This document shows, one piece after another, positions 54,565-63,709 of a DNA stretch of 64,000 nucleotides (position 1 is its first letter; each line of letters opens with the position of its first letter). Source of the DNA: Mesostigma viride. Taxonomy: Eukaryota; Streptophyta; Mesostigmatophyceae; Mesostigmatales; Mesostigmataceae. The notes under the pieces are model-generated. The model saw only the letters and a list, made by a program, of their open reading frames with translations. It made no database searches and was not told where the DNA came from. A program made the translations under genes and the position numbers. Where the stretch lies: the NCBI GenBank assembly GCA_009746045.1, contig RPFO01001370.1, forward strand, positions 79,384 to 143,383, given 5' to 3'.

Positions 54565-54722
54565 CAGTTTACCCTGGACTGGCGATGGGTGCTGGACTGG
54601 CAGTAGGTGCTGGACTGGCGGTGGGTGCTAGACTGGCGGTGGGTGCTGGACTCAGGGTTGATGCTGGGTTAGCGGTGGGTGCTGGACTGGCGGTATGCAC
54701 TGGACTGGCACTAGCTGCGCCC
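54565..54722. repeat. 18-bp minisatellite in the ARFRP1 3' region, about 8 copies
   Basis: The unit GGTGCTGGACTGGCGGTG repeats about eight times with substitutions and one 6-bp irregularity, starting about 25 bp after the stop codon and so probably transcribed as 3' UTR. From 54722 to about 55620 no feature is supported. Confidence 0.85.
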
Positions 54723-55624
54723 GCTTCTTCTGGGAATGTGATGTGACGTTCATGGGGGCTGCACACGGCAGTGCGTTGTGTGAAGCATGGGGCTCACCAT
54801 GCGCGCCGAACACAATGGTGACTCGATGGCAGGCGCCGCAGGGGGCAGCAGGTCGTGGACTTGCCGTCTAGGTTCCAAAAGGATATGGGGTGGGGACAGT
54901 TGCGGGGCATGGCCTGGGGCGGAGCGCGTTGCATGACGTCATCCTGCTGCATGACGCCACGACCTGGCATCCTGCACCAGTGGAGGCAGTGCTTGGCCAC
55001 ACCTCGTTGGCGTGCCGGGCGTCCCCTTGTCACCATCTCATAGCGCGTGAGCGGGAAGCTGCTGCGCGGTGGCAGCGGTGTTCTGGCTGCTATGGTCACC
55101 CCTGCTACATGGGATGGTTGCCTGGCTGGTATGTTTCAGATCCGCCACATCCTGGAATTGTGACATCGTTGTCAGGCTTTAGGTCTCCCAATTCGTTTGG
55201 AAGCCCTGATGGTTGCTTGCCTGGTCGAATGGCTAGTCATGCCGCTTGGTGGTATTTTTTTGTAAAGCACTCTGATATGCCCATGTTCAGAACTGTTCAG
55301 TTTACCATCGGCCGCTGCAAGCATTGTGGCAGTGCTTGCCTGTACATATTCACTCTGGGCGGTGTTTTGCGTGAAACACCACCTAAAAACATGGAAATCT
55401 TTTGGAAATGCTGGATTGCTACAAGTATAGTTGTGGTTGTTTCAAGGAGGCAGCCCCCATTGTCAGCCCTGCAGGGATCCATTCATAATTACCAAGCGGA
55501 TACCATGTTATGCCTGCTTTGGACGATACCTGCTTTGGACGATTTAACACGCATGCAACGAGGTCCTTTCTAGCTGCTTGGGAATTAATGGCCAGAAGTA
55601 GCTCCCTTGACTGCAGCCCAACGT

Positions 55625-55752
55625 GTGTCAATTAAACACATGCTCCCGTCGGGGAGTCATGGAGCTCCAGAGTGCTTTTAATCCCTGAGTGTGCACAGCG
55701 GGCAGGGGGCAGAAACCCCCCACTTCCCCCATTAATTAATTAATTAATTAGC
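55625..55752 (-). mobile_element. LINE-like 3' end fragment
   Basis: Matches 14118-14230 in sequence and order: CAATTAAA tail, hairpin CTCCCGTCGGGGAG (55643-55656), GGAGCTCCAGAGTGCTTTTA and ATCCCTG...GTGCACA. It is followed by a second AATT run (55731-55751) that may belong to an adjoining insertion. Confidence 0.65.
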
Positions 55753-55872
55753 TTTCATCATCATTCCGTCATCATTCCGTCATCGCGGCTCACAGAAGGG
55801 CACCAGCCTTATGCTGGCATCTGCCACCCCTATAGTGACCCTATAGTGACCGCGGCCTGGGGTGGGGTATCA

Positions 55873-55920
55873 CCCTAAACCCTAAACCCTAAACCCTAAA
55901 CCCTAAACCCTAAACCCTAA
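55873..55920. repeat. Interstitial telomere-type repeat, (CCCTAAA) about 7 units
   Basis: Six perfect CCCTAAA units plus CCCTAA, the complement of TTTAGGG, the plant-type telomere repeat also known from several chlorophytes. It is internal here, about 0.9 kb before the viral block. A shorter cluster lies near 5073-5091. Confidence 0.9.
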
Positions 55921-55969
55921 CACCGTCTCCAGACACCCACGGCATCCCCCCACCCTGGCTATCACCCTC

Positions 55970-56440
55970 CCACTGTGACTAAATTTACTAAGTTTACTAT
56001 GGTTTTTTGGTTTTTTTTCTAGGAAATTCAAGCCAGCTGCCATTAGGTCAAGGTGCTACATGTGCTGTGTGGTACAGGGTAGCTATAGTGACCTTATAGT
56101 GACCATGGTGGTAGACTCTTATGCTGGCATCCCAGGGTGACTAAATTTACTAAGTTTACTATGGGTTTTGGGTTTTTTTTCTAGGAAATTCAAGCCACCT
56201 GCCATGAGGTCGGTTGTGATCCAGTCCCACCAAGCCATAAGAGGGTGAGGCGTGTGGGATATGGGACTAAGTCATTTCCCGTGGGAGACTATGTTTACTA
56301 AGTTTACTATGGGTTTTGGGTTTTATTCCTAGGAAATTAATTCAGGTGTGCACCACCAAAAAACACCTGAATTTCCCAAAAAAAGAACCCCCAAAAAACT
56401 TAGTAAATATAGTCTCCCACGACAAATGGTTATGAAAACA
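55970..56440. repeat. AT-rich ~70-bp repeat, 3-4 direct copies and one inverted
   Basis: Copies at about 55977, 56133 and 56288 share TTTACTAAGTTTACTATGGG, GGTTTTTTTTCTAGGAAATT and (first two) CAAGCCA. An inverted partial copy lies near 56385-56425 (CTTAGTAAATATAGTCTCCC). TATAGTGACC motifs occur beside them. From 56440 to 56810 no gene is recognised. Confidence 0.65.
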
Positions 56441-57062
56441 TAGTTTCCCACGGCAAAATGACCAATAAATCCATCTCCCACGGGAAAGGCCATGGGGGCC
56501 GGCCAGCGGGGGTGCGGCGGAGGGGCGCGGACTGCCAAGCAGTGGCGGGACTGCCAGGTGGTGGTGATGGGGTGAGGGCTTGCTGTGTTTTCTCGTGGGA
56601 AACTATATTTACTACTAAATTGATATTTTCAGTTGGAAATGGAGGTTTTATTCGATGTGAGTGAGAGTGCATGCACAGGCTTGCATAATTTCCCGCAGAC
56701 AAAACCCAAAACCTGTAGTTAGCTTAGTAAATTTAGTAAGGTGCTGGAGGGTCGAGCAGTGCGTGGGAGTTGGCGGACCCGGCGAGGGCCGCGCGGCGGG
56801 GTGTGCAGAGTGTTAGGGTATATTACCCTGGAAACTCGGACGATCTATGCAAGAATCCCAGACAACCTGCGTCGATGCATGAGAGGTTTAACCCATAGTT
56901 AGAACTGCAATTCGAGACGAAATGAAAATTGTTTTCAGCATACATTGACGCGTTTTATACTGCATAAACGAATTCATTAAAAAATATAACACGTTCACAT
57001 TCGTTATCAGCTCAACAAGAGCGAAATGGCAAGCTCGTTGCCGTCGTCAACAAGACGACACT

Positions 57063-57713
57063 CTACTCCTTGTCCTTTGAGTTTCCAGTCTGGCTCTTCA
57101 CAACGTTCGAGCCGGTCTTCCTCTTGTAGACATGGCCGTGGGAGCTTGACGCTTCATCGCGGCTCCTCTTCCTGCCATTGGAAGTGGCGGTCTTTGCGTC
57201 CTCGAAACCCTTCTTTACCTCCTCCCATGCCCTGTAGAGCGCAATGGGGGAAATGCCTGGCTGGCGCTTGGACTTGGAGAAGCCATTGAGGAAATCGTCA
57301 ACCATCTTAACGCACCCGTCGGCTTGGTCGAGGCGAATCCACTCGCAGCGGTCCTCGACCTTCCTCGGCTTTGCCGCATTCTTCTCGTAGACCCACTCGA
57401 CGCAAATTTTTGGCGTCTTGCGGTCGACATCGTCATATCCGGCGTCGTGAATCTTGAAGACCTCGCAGGTAGGTCCGGTGCCTCCAACAGCACCTTCGTT
57501 TCCGGAAAGAAGGGAGACCTTGTGCGTCAGGTGTGCGAGCTGGTCAGATATCTTTGTCTGGCCGTCCTCGAGACCATCGAGGATTTTTCCAAGCATTGCC
57601 AGCGCTTCTCGCAAGGCCCTGCGTTTCGGGAAGCCATGGCTACCGGCAGAGAGCTTGCAACGTGAGATGCGTGACTTGCACGTGATTTTGCCTATTTGTG
57701 CACAATGTGCCAA
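57063..57713 (-). CDS. PLV-region hypothetical protein (216 aa) with basic C-terminus
   Basis: The open frame has a central helical/coiled segment (MLGKILDGLEDGQTKISDQL; this Met may be the true start), then a mixed region with VEDRCEWIRLDQADGCVKMV, and a Lys/Arg-rich tail (GRKRSRDE, HVYKRKTG) resembling a nuclear localisation or nucleic-acid-binding tail. I do not recognise the family. It is the last gene before the probable left boundary of the viral block; about 57714-57920 is non-coding. Confidence 0.5.
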   Translation of the reverse strand: MAHCAQIGKITCKSRISRCKLSAGSHGFPKRRALREALAMLGKILDGLEDGQTKISDQLAHLTHKVSLLSGNEGAVGGTGPTCEVFKIHDAGYDDVDRKTPKICVEWVYEKNAAKPRKVEDRCEWIRLDQADGCVKMVDDFLNGFSKSKRQPGISPIALYRAWEEVKKGFEDAKTATSNGRKRSRDEASSSHGHVYKRKTGSNVVKSQTGNSKDKE

Positions 57714-57920
57714 GGTCCGTTACGTCTGCTGGCACGGCCTGGACAGGACGCGAAGGTGGCTGGACTTGTACAAGTGTCGAACTTGGCTAAATTTCGGAGC
57801 GATGCAAGTCTAAGGTGGCCTCTACCACGTGGCGAGTTCTGGGACGTGAATTTAGGTAAAAAGACTCGTAAGCGTGCGAGTAATCAACTGGGTCACTTGT
57901 CAAGCGCCTGAACGAAGATT

Positions 57921-58486
57921 CTAGAGTGTCCACGAGAGTGAATTTTCCGAAGCAACCACCCATATATATGCGTAGAAATTACTTGCCATGACAATTGCAC
58001 TTGTTGAACCCGCGAATCTTTTCAAAACGTAGGATGCACAAAAAACCATTCGTCTGCAACGGGGGAATTGAGTCTCGTTTCCGTCAAGTCTGTCAATGTA
58101 CGACGCTCCTACCGTAATATGTCCTCCGTTTCTGAACAGGTGTGGGTTCTTTAGGTTAAAAAACGCGTGTTCGTTGATCATGGCGTAAGAAAAGATGTCC
58201 CCGTCTGATCCACCATGACAGTCTCTGTGCATAAAACAATGCAATCCTGTTGGTTATGCTCACCACCGGAGAAACTCGGGGAAACAAGCCCGACAATAGC
58301 ATGGTCCTCATCAAAAGGTACTGCGTCAACGTAGGCATAATGCACACCACCACGCCATGTACTGTCAATGATGGGCGCCCTCGGGTCTGGTTTGATTCTA
58401 AATTGACGTAACCCGGTGGTGGAGTCAATCACGTTTTCAGAGGCATTGGAATCAAGCACTATTTGATAATAGGTGGGGTATTCCAT
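57921..58486 (-). pseudogene. PLV-region gene split by a frameshift (two overlapping frames)
   Basis: Frame 1 (58486-58178) starts MEYPTYYQIVLDSNASENVI and includes QFRIKPDPRAPIID and a predicted strand-rich region. Frame 2 (58244-57921) continues with DIFSYAMINEHAFFNLKNP and HITVGASYIDRLDGNETQFP. One missing G in the G4 run at 58199-58202 (plus-strand C run) would join them into about 185 residues. The N-terminal pattern (short strand, SNAS, then QF.I.P) resembles the start of jelly-roll minor capsid or spike proteins of Polinton-type viruses, but this is only suggestive. A homopolymer sequencing error is as likely as true inactivation. Confidence 0.5.
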
Positions 58487-58519
58487 TGCTTTATTACAAA
58501 TTGGAAGAGATAATAGTTT

Positions 58520-60211
58520 CTACGCTGGGATGGCGGCGGGAGTGCCCCACTTGGCCACGAGGTACCCGCGGATCCGTTCAAGTTCCGCTGACGTCTTGGC
58601 TGTGTTGTAGATAAGGATCTCGCCGATCCACCCGTCAAAGGCACGACTCGCGTTGGATGAGTCTCCTCCAATAGCGAGATTTCCTGAACCAGTTGTAGGG
58701 TCCGATCCGATTCTGTTATAACCAGCTCTTCCGTCGAAGCGGGTGAAAAGTGCGTTTGTACTGCTGTTGCATGAAATCGCCATGACGTGTGCCTTGTTGT
58801 CAAAGAACTGAGCCCTGGTGCTCACGGTTTCGTATACACTACCGGGAGCGAATAGGAGAACGGTCTGTACCTCTGACTGATAAGACATGAGATAACCATT
58901 GCCATCCGTCGATCCAAGCATATAACCTCTAATACCCGTATAACCCCCTATTTCTGGATACGTTGCAGTCGTTAGCTGTTTGGCGACTAGGAGGATGCTC
59001 GCACTGACCCCAATCGCGCTCCAGAAATTGCTCACGGACGCTAACAAGCCAGACCGCGAGTTGATAAAGCGGAGGGACCGTTTCGAGTTAAGCTCCGCCG
59101 CATCCAGCGTAGGACACTTGGTGGAAGTGGCCTGTGTCACGTGGTACCCATTCGGTCCCTTGTCTTTCACGCGCATCACGTTCCCTCCTGCCGTGTTTTG
59201 CTGGGTTGTGCCCGACGCGTCGCTGAACACCGTGGCGCTGTCTGACGGGTCGTACCACGCAAACAACGCTGGGTCTGTTGCCGGGTTGTAATAGTACGTG
59301 AATGACAGCGTGTTGGATGATGCATTTCCAAGCCCTGACGTTGCGCCCGTCACGGCGCCCGCGCCCACGCTTACCGTCGTCGTGAAGTCCGACATGGTAG
59401 TGGTCACATCGAATGTGTACGTGGCACCGCTTCCCAGCAAGTTGGACACGGTTCCGTTGGTCACGGCGATGTCGCCCAACGTGAACCCAGTGACCGATGT
59501 GCTAAAAGTGGCCGTGATCGGATAAACAGCACCCGTCGGAGTTCCGGACGCAAGAGTCACCGACGGATTTGCCGAGTACGTGAACGACAGTGTGTTAGAT
59601 GCCGCGTTGGCGTTCCCTGTCGATGCGTCCACAACAGTGCCCGCGCCCACGCTGACGTTCGTTGAAGAATTGGCGATGGTTGGCGTCACTTGGAAGGCGT
59701 ACGACGCCCCACTTCCGGTCAGGTTGGCGGCGGTCCCGTTGGTCACGGTGATGTCGCCCAACGCGAACCCCGTCACCGACCTGCTGAACGTGGCTGTCAC
59801 GTCCACGGGTGATGAGGATGGCGTCAAGCCCGCGGTCGTCGCGAGGGTTACCGTTGGAGGTGGCGAATACGTGAAGACTAACGGAGTTGCTGCGGTGTTG
59901 CCGGTTCCTAGCACGCTGCTTGCTGCGTTCCCTCCAACAGTGACTGTTGTCAGTGAATAAGCTACAGCTGGAGTCACAGAGAATGTGTAAGAGGCGCCGC
60001 TACCCGTTAAACCAGATGCAGTACCATTTATGACAACGATATCACCCAAGGTGAACCCGGTGACTGTTTCGCTGAATGCTGCTGTCATTGTAATCGGTAC
60101 CGCGCTAGGATACAGTCCGTGTGTAGTTGTTAACGTGATTGACGGCGCTGTCCTTGCCGGTTTGCGCTTCTTGCGAATCAAAGCAGGACAAATACCATAA
60201 TCAAACGACAT
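58520..60211 (-). CDS. Fibre/spike-like protein: three Ig-like repeats plus LamG-type domain (563 aa)
   Basis: After a basic N-terminus (IRKKRKPAR) come three repeats of about 95 residues (24-116, 118-213, 216-306). Each has F..SVTGF.LGDI.V.NGT..L.GSGA.Y.F.VT, a bacterial-type Ig-like (Big) fold found in surface and phage tail proteins. Residues ~308-563 read FAWYDPSDSATVF, VMRVKDKGPNGYHV, RSLRFINSRSGLL, FDGWIGEILIYN and end RIRGYLVAKWGTPA, a concanavalin/LamG-type glycan-binding domain. Intact ORF. By position among capsid genes it is inferred to be a host-attachment fibre, analogous to phage receptor-binding proteins. Bacterial origin of the Ig repeats is plausible. Confidence 0.8.
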   Translation of the reverse strand: MSFDYGICPALIRKKRKPARTAPSITLTTTHGLYPSAVPITMTAAFSETVTGFTLGDIVVINGTASGLTGSGASYTFSVTPAVAYSLTTVTVGGNAASSVLGTGNTAATPLVFTYSPPPTVTLATTAGLTPSSSPVDVTATFSRSVTGFALGDITVTNGTAANLTGSGASYAFQVTPTIANSSTNVSVGAGTVVDASTGNANAASNTLSFTYSANPSVTLASGTPTGAVYPITATFSTSVTGFTLGDIAVTNGTVSNLLGSGATYTFDVTTTMSDFTTTVSVGAGAVTGATSGLGNASSNTLSFTYYYNPATDPALFAWYDPSDSATVFSDASGTTQQNTAGGNVMRVKDKGPNGYHVTQATSTKCPTLDAAELNSKRSLRFINSRSGLLASVSNFWSAIGVSASILLVAKQLTTATYPEIGGYTGIRGYMLGSTDGNGYLMSYQSEVQTVLLFAPGSVYETVSTRAQFFDNKAHVMAISCNSSTNALFTRFDGRAGYNRIGSDPTTGSGNLAIGGDSSNASRAFDGWIGEILIYNTAKTSAELERIRGYLVAKWGTPAAIPA

Positions 60212-60237
60212 GGAGCTAATATAATATCATCGTCACA

Positions 60238-60408
60238 TTATTTTTTAGAGTTTGGTAGCGGATACTTGAAGGTGGGGAGAAGGGGCAATGCTCGTCTAGC
60301 TGGCATTGTCATGGACAGACCAGAATCTGCCATTTCAGGAATGTCAAAAATCAACTTCAACCTGTTAAACGGATTAGCTGTGATGCTAGGGTCTCGAAAG
60401 TAGTCCAT
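60238..60408 (-). CDS. Small PLV ORF (56 aa)
   Basis: A complete short frame between MCP and the fibre gene, beginning MDYFRDPSITANPFNRLKLI and ending LPNSKK with TAA at 60238. It has an AT-rich upstream region (CTCTAAAAAATATATA) about 20 nt before the ATG. A proline-rich C-terminal half and conserved packing between neighbours suggest a real gene. No family recognised. Confidence 0.5.
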   Translation of the reverse strand: MDYFRDPSITANPFNRLKLIFDIPEMADSGLSMTMPARRALPLLPTFKYPLPNSKK

Positions 60409-60436
60409 CGTTTGTCATTACACACGTATATATTTT

Positions 60437-61743
60437 TTAGAGGTACACGGCTGCCTGCCTGCCTGCAGCGATGTCCATCTTTGATTCGCATTCCGTGAAG
60501 ATGTAGGAAATGCAGTCCGTTGCTCCCTTCTCGACTCGCAGCGTGACCACCGATGCCGTGCCACGAAGGTCAAGGCCGCTCATGTACTCTGGACCGGCAC
60601 ACGGCATATTAAGGTGACACGCCATCGTGAAGTTGTTGTTTAGCCACGTGGTAGGAGTCATGCCCTCACGGACACAGGACAAAACATTCCCTTGGTCACC
60701 GAACGCGGACAACAGATTGATCCACGCCTCCGTTGCGTTCGTACGGTATCCAGGCGCCAGGTTGGATCCGTTGATGTCGTATTGGTAGGAAGTCATACCA
60801 TCCGCGATGTGATTGAACATCGTATTGCCAGATGCGTTGGTCACGTCCGCGCCGGCAGCAACCTGAATCGCCAGGAGTTTGCTGGCGGACGCGGAAGACA
60901 GCGACGCCTTGATGGCATAGGGAGTGCGAGTCCCGAGCGACTGTTTGGTAGACTGCCACGTCCGCCACTTGAAGGAGAGAGTTCCACCCTCGGCAAGCCT
61001 GGACGAGAAAATCTGGCCCACGATATCTTCTTGGAACCTGTACGTGTCGATGCTAAAGTGGATGTTGCTCAGTTCGAAACCAACACCTGTCGCTGCTGGA
61101 ACGCCACGATGCCATCGCCAGCAGCAGCTGCCTGCGACGCTAGGAAGCATCACCCCTCCGTCCATGAGTGTGATTCGGATCTCGATGGGGGGAAGAGACT
61201 CAGATCCACGATCCGAGGCTCGCCGCTCAGGAATCCCAAAAAGTGGTCAATGACGCCGTCCACTGCGGTGTTTGCCTTCACGTTGTTTGTGAGAGTGCCA
61301 GCCACGTCAGCGGTGACGATGTTGTTATTCTTCGACCAACCAGCGGGAGCCTGCGCGAGATTGTACTCGACACCGCCGTGCACCGAGAGCAGCGTATGGA
61401 ACAGCTGGGAGTAGTCGTTGATGCTGTCGACGGTCTGACCTCCTGCCAGTACCTCGAGGCGCCTGATGATGGAGGACGTGTACGCGGGGAACTTTGCGAA
61501 CCCCGCCGTGGTCGTGGGGGTCCCCGTGAAAAACATTGCGAAGGAGTGCAAGTCCACGAACCCGGACGTGGGGAGGCGGACCGCGACCACAGACCCTTGT
61601 TTGATGCCGTCGCTTGCTGAGAGGGTGCTGAGATGGACTCGTTGAGTCGTGTGCTGACCCAGCGCCTTCACGAGGTATTGCATGGACTTGGGGATAGCGC
61701 GCGAGTACCAGGAATTGTCCGAAGCCATAGATTGTGTATACAT
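60437..61743 (-). pseudogene. PLV major capsid protein (double jelly-roll), one frameshift
   Basis: Two frames cover one gene: 61743-61150 (N-terminal half, including ASDNSWYSRAIPKSMQYL, IIRRLEVLAGGQTVDSINDY and SQLFHTLLS) and 61165-60437 (C-terminal half, VGFELSNIHFSIDTYRF, LSFKWRTWQSTKQSLG, and MSGLDLRGTASVVTLRVEKG). The RLEVLAGGQ..DSI..YSQL segment and overall length of about 430 residues fit PLV major capsid proteins, which build the icosahedral shell as pseudo-hexameric trimers. The shift lies in the run of six C (plus-strand G, 61187-61192). One extra C would restore the frame, so either a homopolymer read error or a real lesion. The likelier start is the Met at 61728. Confidence 0.75.
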
Positions 61744-61758
61744 TCGAATGAGATATTT

Positions 61759-62115
61759 TTACTGAAGAAGCTGGCCGAGTATGGGATTTTTTACCTTCGC
61801 TCCATCAACCCGTCTTTCGAGGTTGGACAAGGCGCTCAGACCAGTGTTTGCGACCGAGTACGCTTTCCCGAGCAGCGTACTCTTCGCGATCATGTTGGAT
61901 GGGATGTGTCCGAGCGCGGAATCGACAATGCCCGCCGCCTGTTTGGCAGCCCGCGCCCCGTCGCCAATTTTTGAGATGACTTCGCCAGCGACGTGCCCGG
62001 CTTTCTTGACAGCTGACACGATGGCCGCCCCGTCGCCGACCCTCTTGATAGCGTTGCCGGCAAACTCTCCCACGCGTCTAGCCACGTTTCCGATTGCTCC
62101 AAAATTAACTTTCAT
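61759..62115 (-). CDS. Small basic amphipathic virion-type protein (118 aa)
   Basis: The start is taken at the Met of MKVNFGAIGNVARRVGEFAG because it overlaps the penton gene's stop by 11 bp, typical of compact viral genomes (an upstream Met at 62178 would overlap more). The protein is rich in Gly, Ala, Lys and Val, with helical repeats (VKKAGHVAGEVISKIGDGAR) and no aromatic core. It resembles in style the membrane-active or DNA-condensing minor proteins encoded near capsid genes in adenoviruses and related PLVs. That role is inferred from composition and position. Confidence 0.6.
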   Translation of the reverse strand: MKVNFGAIGNVARRVGEFAGNAIKRVGDGAAIVSAVKKAGHVAGEVISKIGDGARAAKQAAGIVDSALGHIPSNMIAKSTLLGKAYSVANTGLSALSNLERRVDGAKVKNPILGQLLQ

Positions 62116-62968
62116 CGTCCTCGATAGTACTAGATGGCTGAGAAATAAATCTGGTTTGTGGCTGGACGGTCCTGTCAAGGGCCATATACTTCAAAACGCT
62201 CCCGATCTTCCTCGCCTCTATTCCCATCGCCTTCTGAGGGCTTATGCGGAAGGAGAGCTGAAGAGCCCAATCCGAGTAGACAGTTATAGGAGCGTCGTCC
62301 TCGTCGAGCAGTCGGATCGTGATGTTGCTGGGAGAGTCCTTGAGATGCTGCCACAAAGGGGTCGCTGCCTGCCAAACAATGGGTTCTAAGAACTGCGACA
62401 TGTTGGGACAGACGGCCAAAAGGCCTCCATATCCCGTGCCTGTCGACGATGATATCACGTTTCCTCGAACGATGTCGCTGTATACATACACCATTCTCAG
62501 TCTCCCATTCGTTGCTGGCCGGTTGCTAGCGAGGACACCTGTGAAAGGATATGATCCTTCCATGAGCCCCAACACCCGGCCCGTGGGCTCATCCACCGCG
62601 ACAGAGAACTCGGTGGCATTTGTCACGGTAAAAAGACTAGTCGCCCTGTTGTACGTGACCGAGAACCCAGGATCTACCGCCTTCAAAGCTTCCTCTATGT
62701 TTTTTCGGTTTTCGATAGTCGTGTACGAGCCGAGCGGCAAGGTCACCTTCGTAGGGGACTCGCTGCCAGACAAACGGACAGTGAAGTATCGGTTTCCTTC
62801 GCTGATGTGAGTCTGTTCAAACGGGATGGTCATGAGGGTAAGCCCGACGTCGTGATAATCGTCAAGGAGTCCCGCCGGGATGTCCCATACCGGATCCACT
62901 AGCGTCCCGCGAGTTCGGTTCTCCGTGCGAAGAGTGAGTGTCAGCGTTTCCTGGATGAACTCCTTCAT
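62105..62968 (-). CDS. PLV penton-like minor capsid protein (287 aa)
   Basis: Start chosen at the Met of MKEFIQETLTLTLRTENRTR; the frame is open 24 codons further. The features match single-jelly-roll penton proteins of Polinton/PLV/virophage type: VGLTLMTIPFEQTHISEGNR, RYFTVRLSGSESPTKVTLPL, GSYTTIENRKNIEEALKAV, a strand FSVTYNRATSLFTVTNATEF and VLGL, then a C-terminal domain with ITIRLLDEDDAPITVYSDW. Pentamers occupy capsid vertices. It lies upstream of the amphipathic protein and MCP in the same direction. No frameshift is seen. Confidence 0.75.
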   Translation of the reverse strand: MKEFIQETLTLTLRTENRTRGTLVDPVWDIPAGLLDDYHDVGLTLMTIPFEQTHISEGNRYFTVRLSGSESPTKVTLPLGSYTTIENRKNIEEALKAVDPGFSVTYNRATSLFTVTNATEFSVAVDEPTGRVLGLMEGSYPFTGVLASNRPATNGRLRMVYVYSDIVRGNVISSSTGTGYGGLLAVCPNMSQFLEPIVWQAATPLWQHLKDSPSNITIRLLDEDDAPITVYSDWALQLSFRISPQKAMGIEARKIGSVLKYMALDRTVQPQTRFISQPSSTIEDDES

Positions 62969-63203
62969 CGGCCACTTCTTCTGACAATAGCTCAGAAGTA
63001 ATTTCGTTTGTCCCAAAAACCTTGACGACGCCTTCCTCAATTTTCGCCGATGCCCTTTTCATGGCGCGCTTGTCTTCCCTGTGAGTGGCTTCTTCTACAG
63101 TAGAGCATGGCGCCTCAATGAACTCTCGCGGGACATTTGGATGGAGGGTCATCCATTGAGAGATCTCGAGCATCTCGGCGTCAGTGAACAGCGGGCTGCT
63201 CAT
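62862..63203 (-). CDS. Small PLV-region ORF (113 aa), overlapping penton start
   Basis: Begins MSSPLFTDAEMLEISQWMTL only 3 nt after the stop of the zinc-finger gene. The first ~85 residues are acidic/helical and look protein-like. The last ~25 overlap the penton gene by about 107 bp and have a repeat-like hydrophilic composition. Either the overlap is real or a base error hides an earlier stop. Unknown function. Confidence 0.5.
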   Translation of the reverse strand: MSSPLFTDAEMLEISQWMTLHPNVPREFIEAPCSTVEEATHREDKRAMKRASAKIEEGVVKVFGTNEITSELLSEEVADEGVHPGNADTHSSHGEPNSRDASGSGMGHPGGTP

Positions 63204-63205
63204 GT

Positions 63206-63709
63206 TTACTCTTCTGTGAGATTTTTTTCAGCGCCTTCTTTTGGAATTCCCACGACCGTGTTGTGGACCCTCCTGAGATGCAGCAGGAGGTTTTTTTCGT
63301 TTGCGAACGTGCTCTTACACCCGGGTTGTGGGCATTTCCACCTCGCGCCTCCCACCTGGACTCGTTTCCCGACAGGTACACCCGCAGGCTCCGGGGGTGC
63401 CGCCACTGCTTCATCGACGACAACCGGTTCGGGAGCCGGCGCGACAGGGGCCGGTTGGGCATACGCGGACAACGGGGGGTACGCGACCGGTCTAGAGTTC
63501 GCCATCACTGACGCCATGAGAAGGGCATCCTTGAACCCTCGCGCCTCTGCGACCTTCCCTTTGTTCACCGCTCTTCGGACCGGCGCGCTGTGGATGACAA
63601 TGGTGTTGGTCGATGAAGCGGTCACCTGCGACTGGGGTGCGACCTTACGCTTCGGTTTTCCCCTTTTACTTGAAGGACGGCGCCGTGCTGATTTCTGACG
63701 CCTTGCCAT
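63206..63709 (-). CDS. C2H2 zinc-finger protein with basic N-terminus (167 aa)
   Basis: The N-terminus is strongly basic (ARRQKSARRRPSSKRGKPKR), followed by an Ala/Pro/Val-rich linker (PAPVAPAPEPVVVDEAVAAP). One classical zinc finger lies near residues 122-148: WKCPQPGCKSTFANEKNLLL then HLRRVH, that is C-X4-C-X12-H-X4-H. This suggests a nucleic-acid-binding protein, perhaps a virion DNA-binding or late regulatory factor. The upstream region has TATAAAAATCTATGATTATA, a good promoter candidate. Confidence 0.75.
   Translation of the reverse strand: MARRQKSARRRPSSKRGKPKRKVAPQSQVTASSTNTIVIHSAPVRRAVNKGKVAEARGFKDALLMASVMANSRPVAYPPLSAYAQPAPVAPAPEPVVVDEAVAAPPEPAGVPVGKRVQVGGARWKCPQPGCKSTFANEKNLLLHLRRVHNTVVGIPKEGAEKNLTEE

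Noticed and set aside
54890-55573. 227-codon plus-strand ORF
   Set aside because: No recognisable domain, uneven composition and no flanking splice or promoter evidence; probably chance in GC-rich DNA.
55976-56350. TTTTTTTTCTAG|GAAATTCAAG copies considered as splice acceptors of a gene
   Set aside because: No open frame follows consistently; the motif is part of a short tandem repeat.
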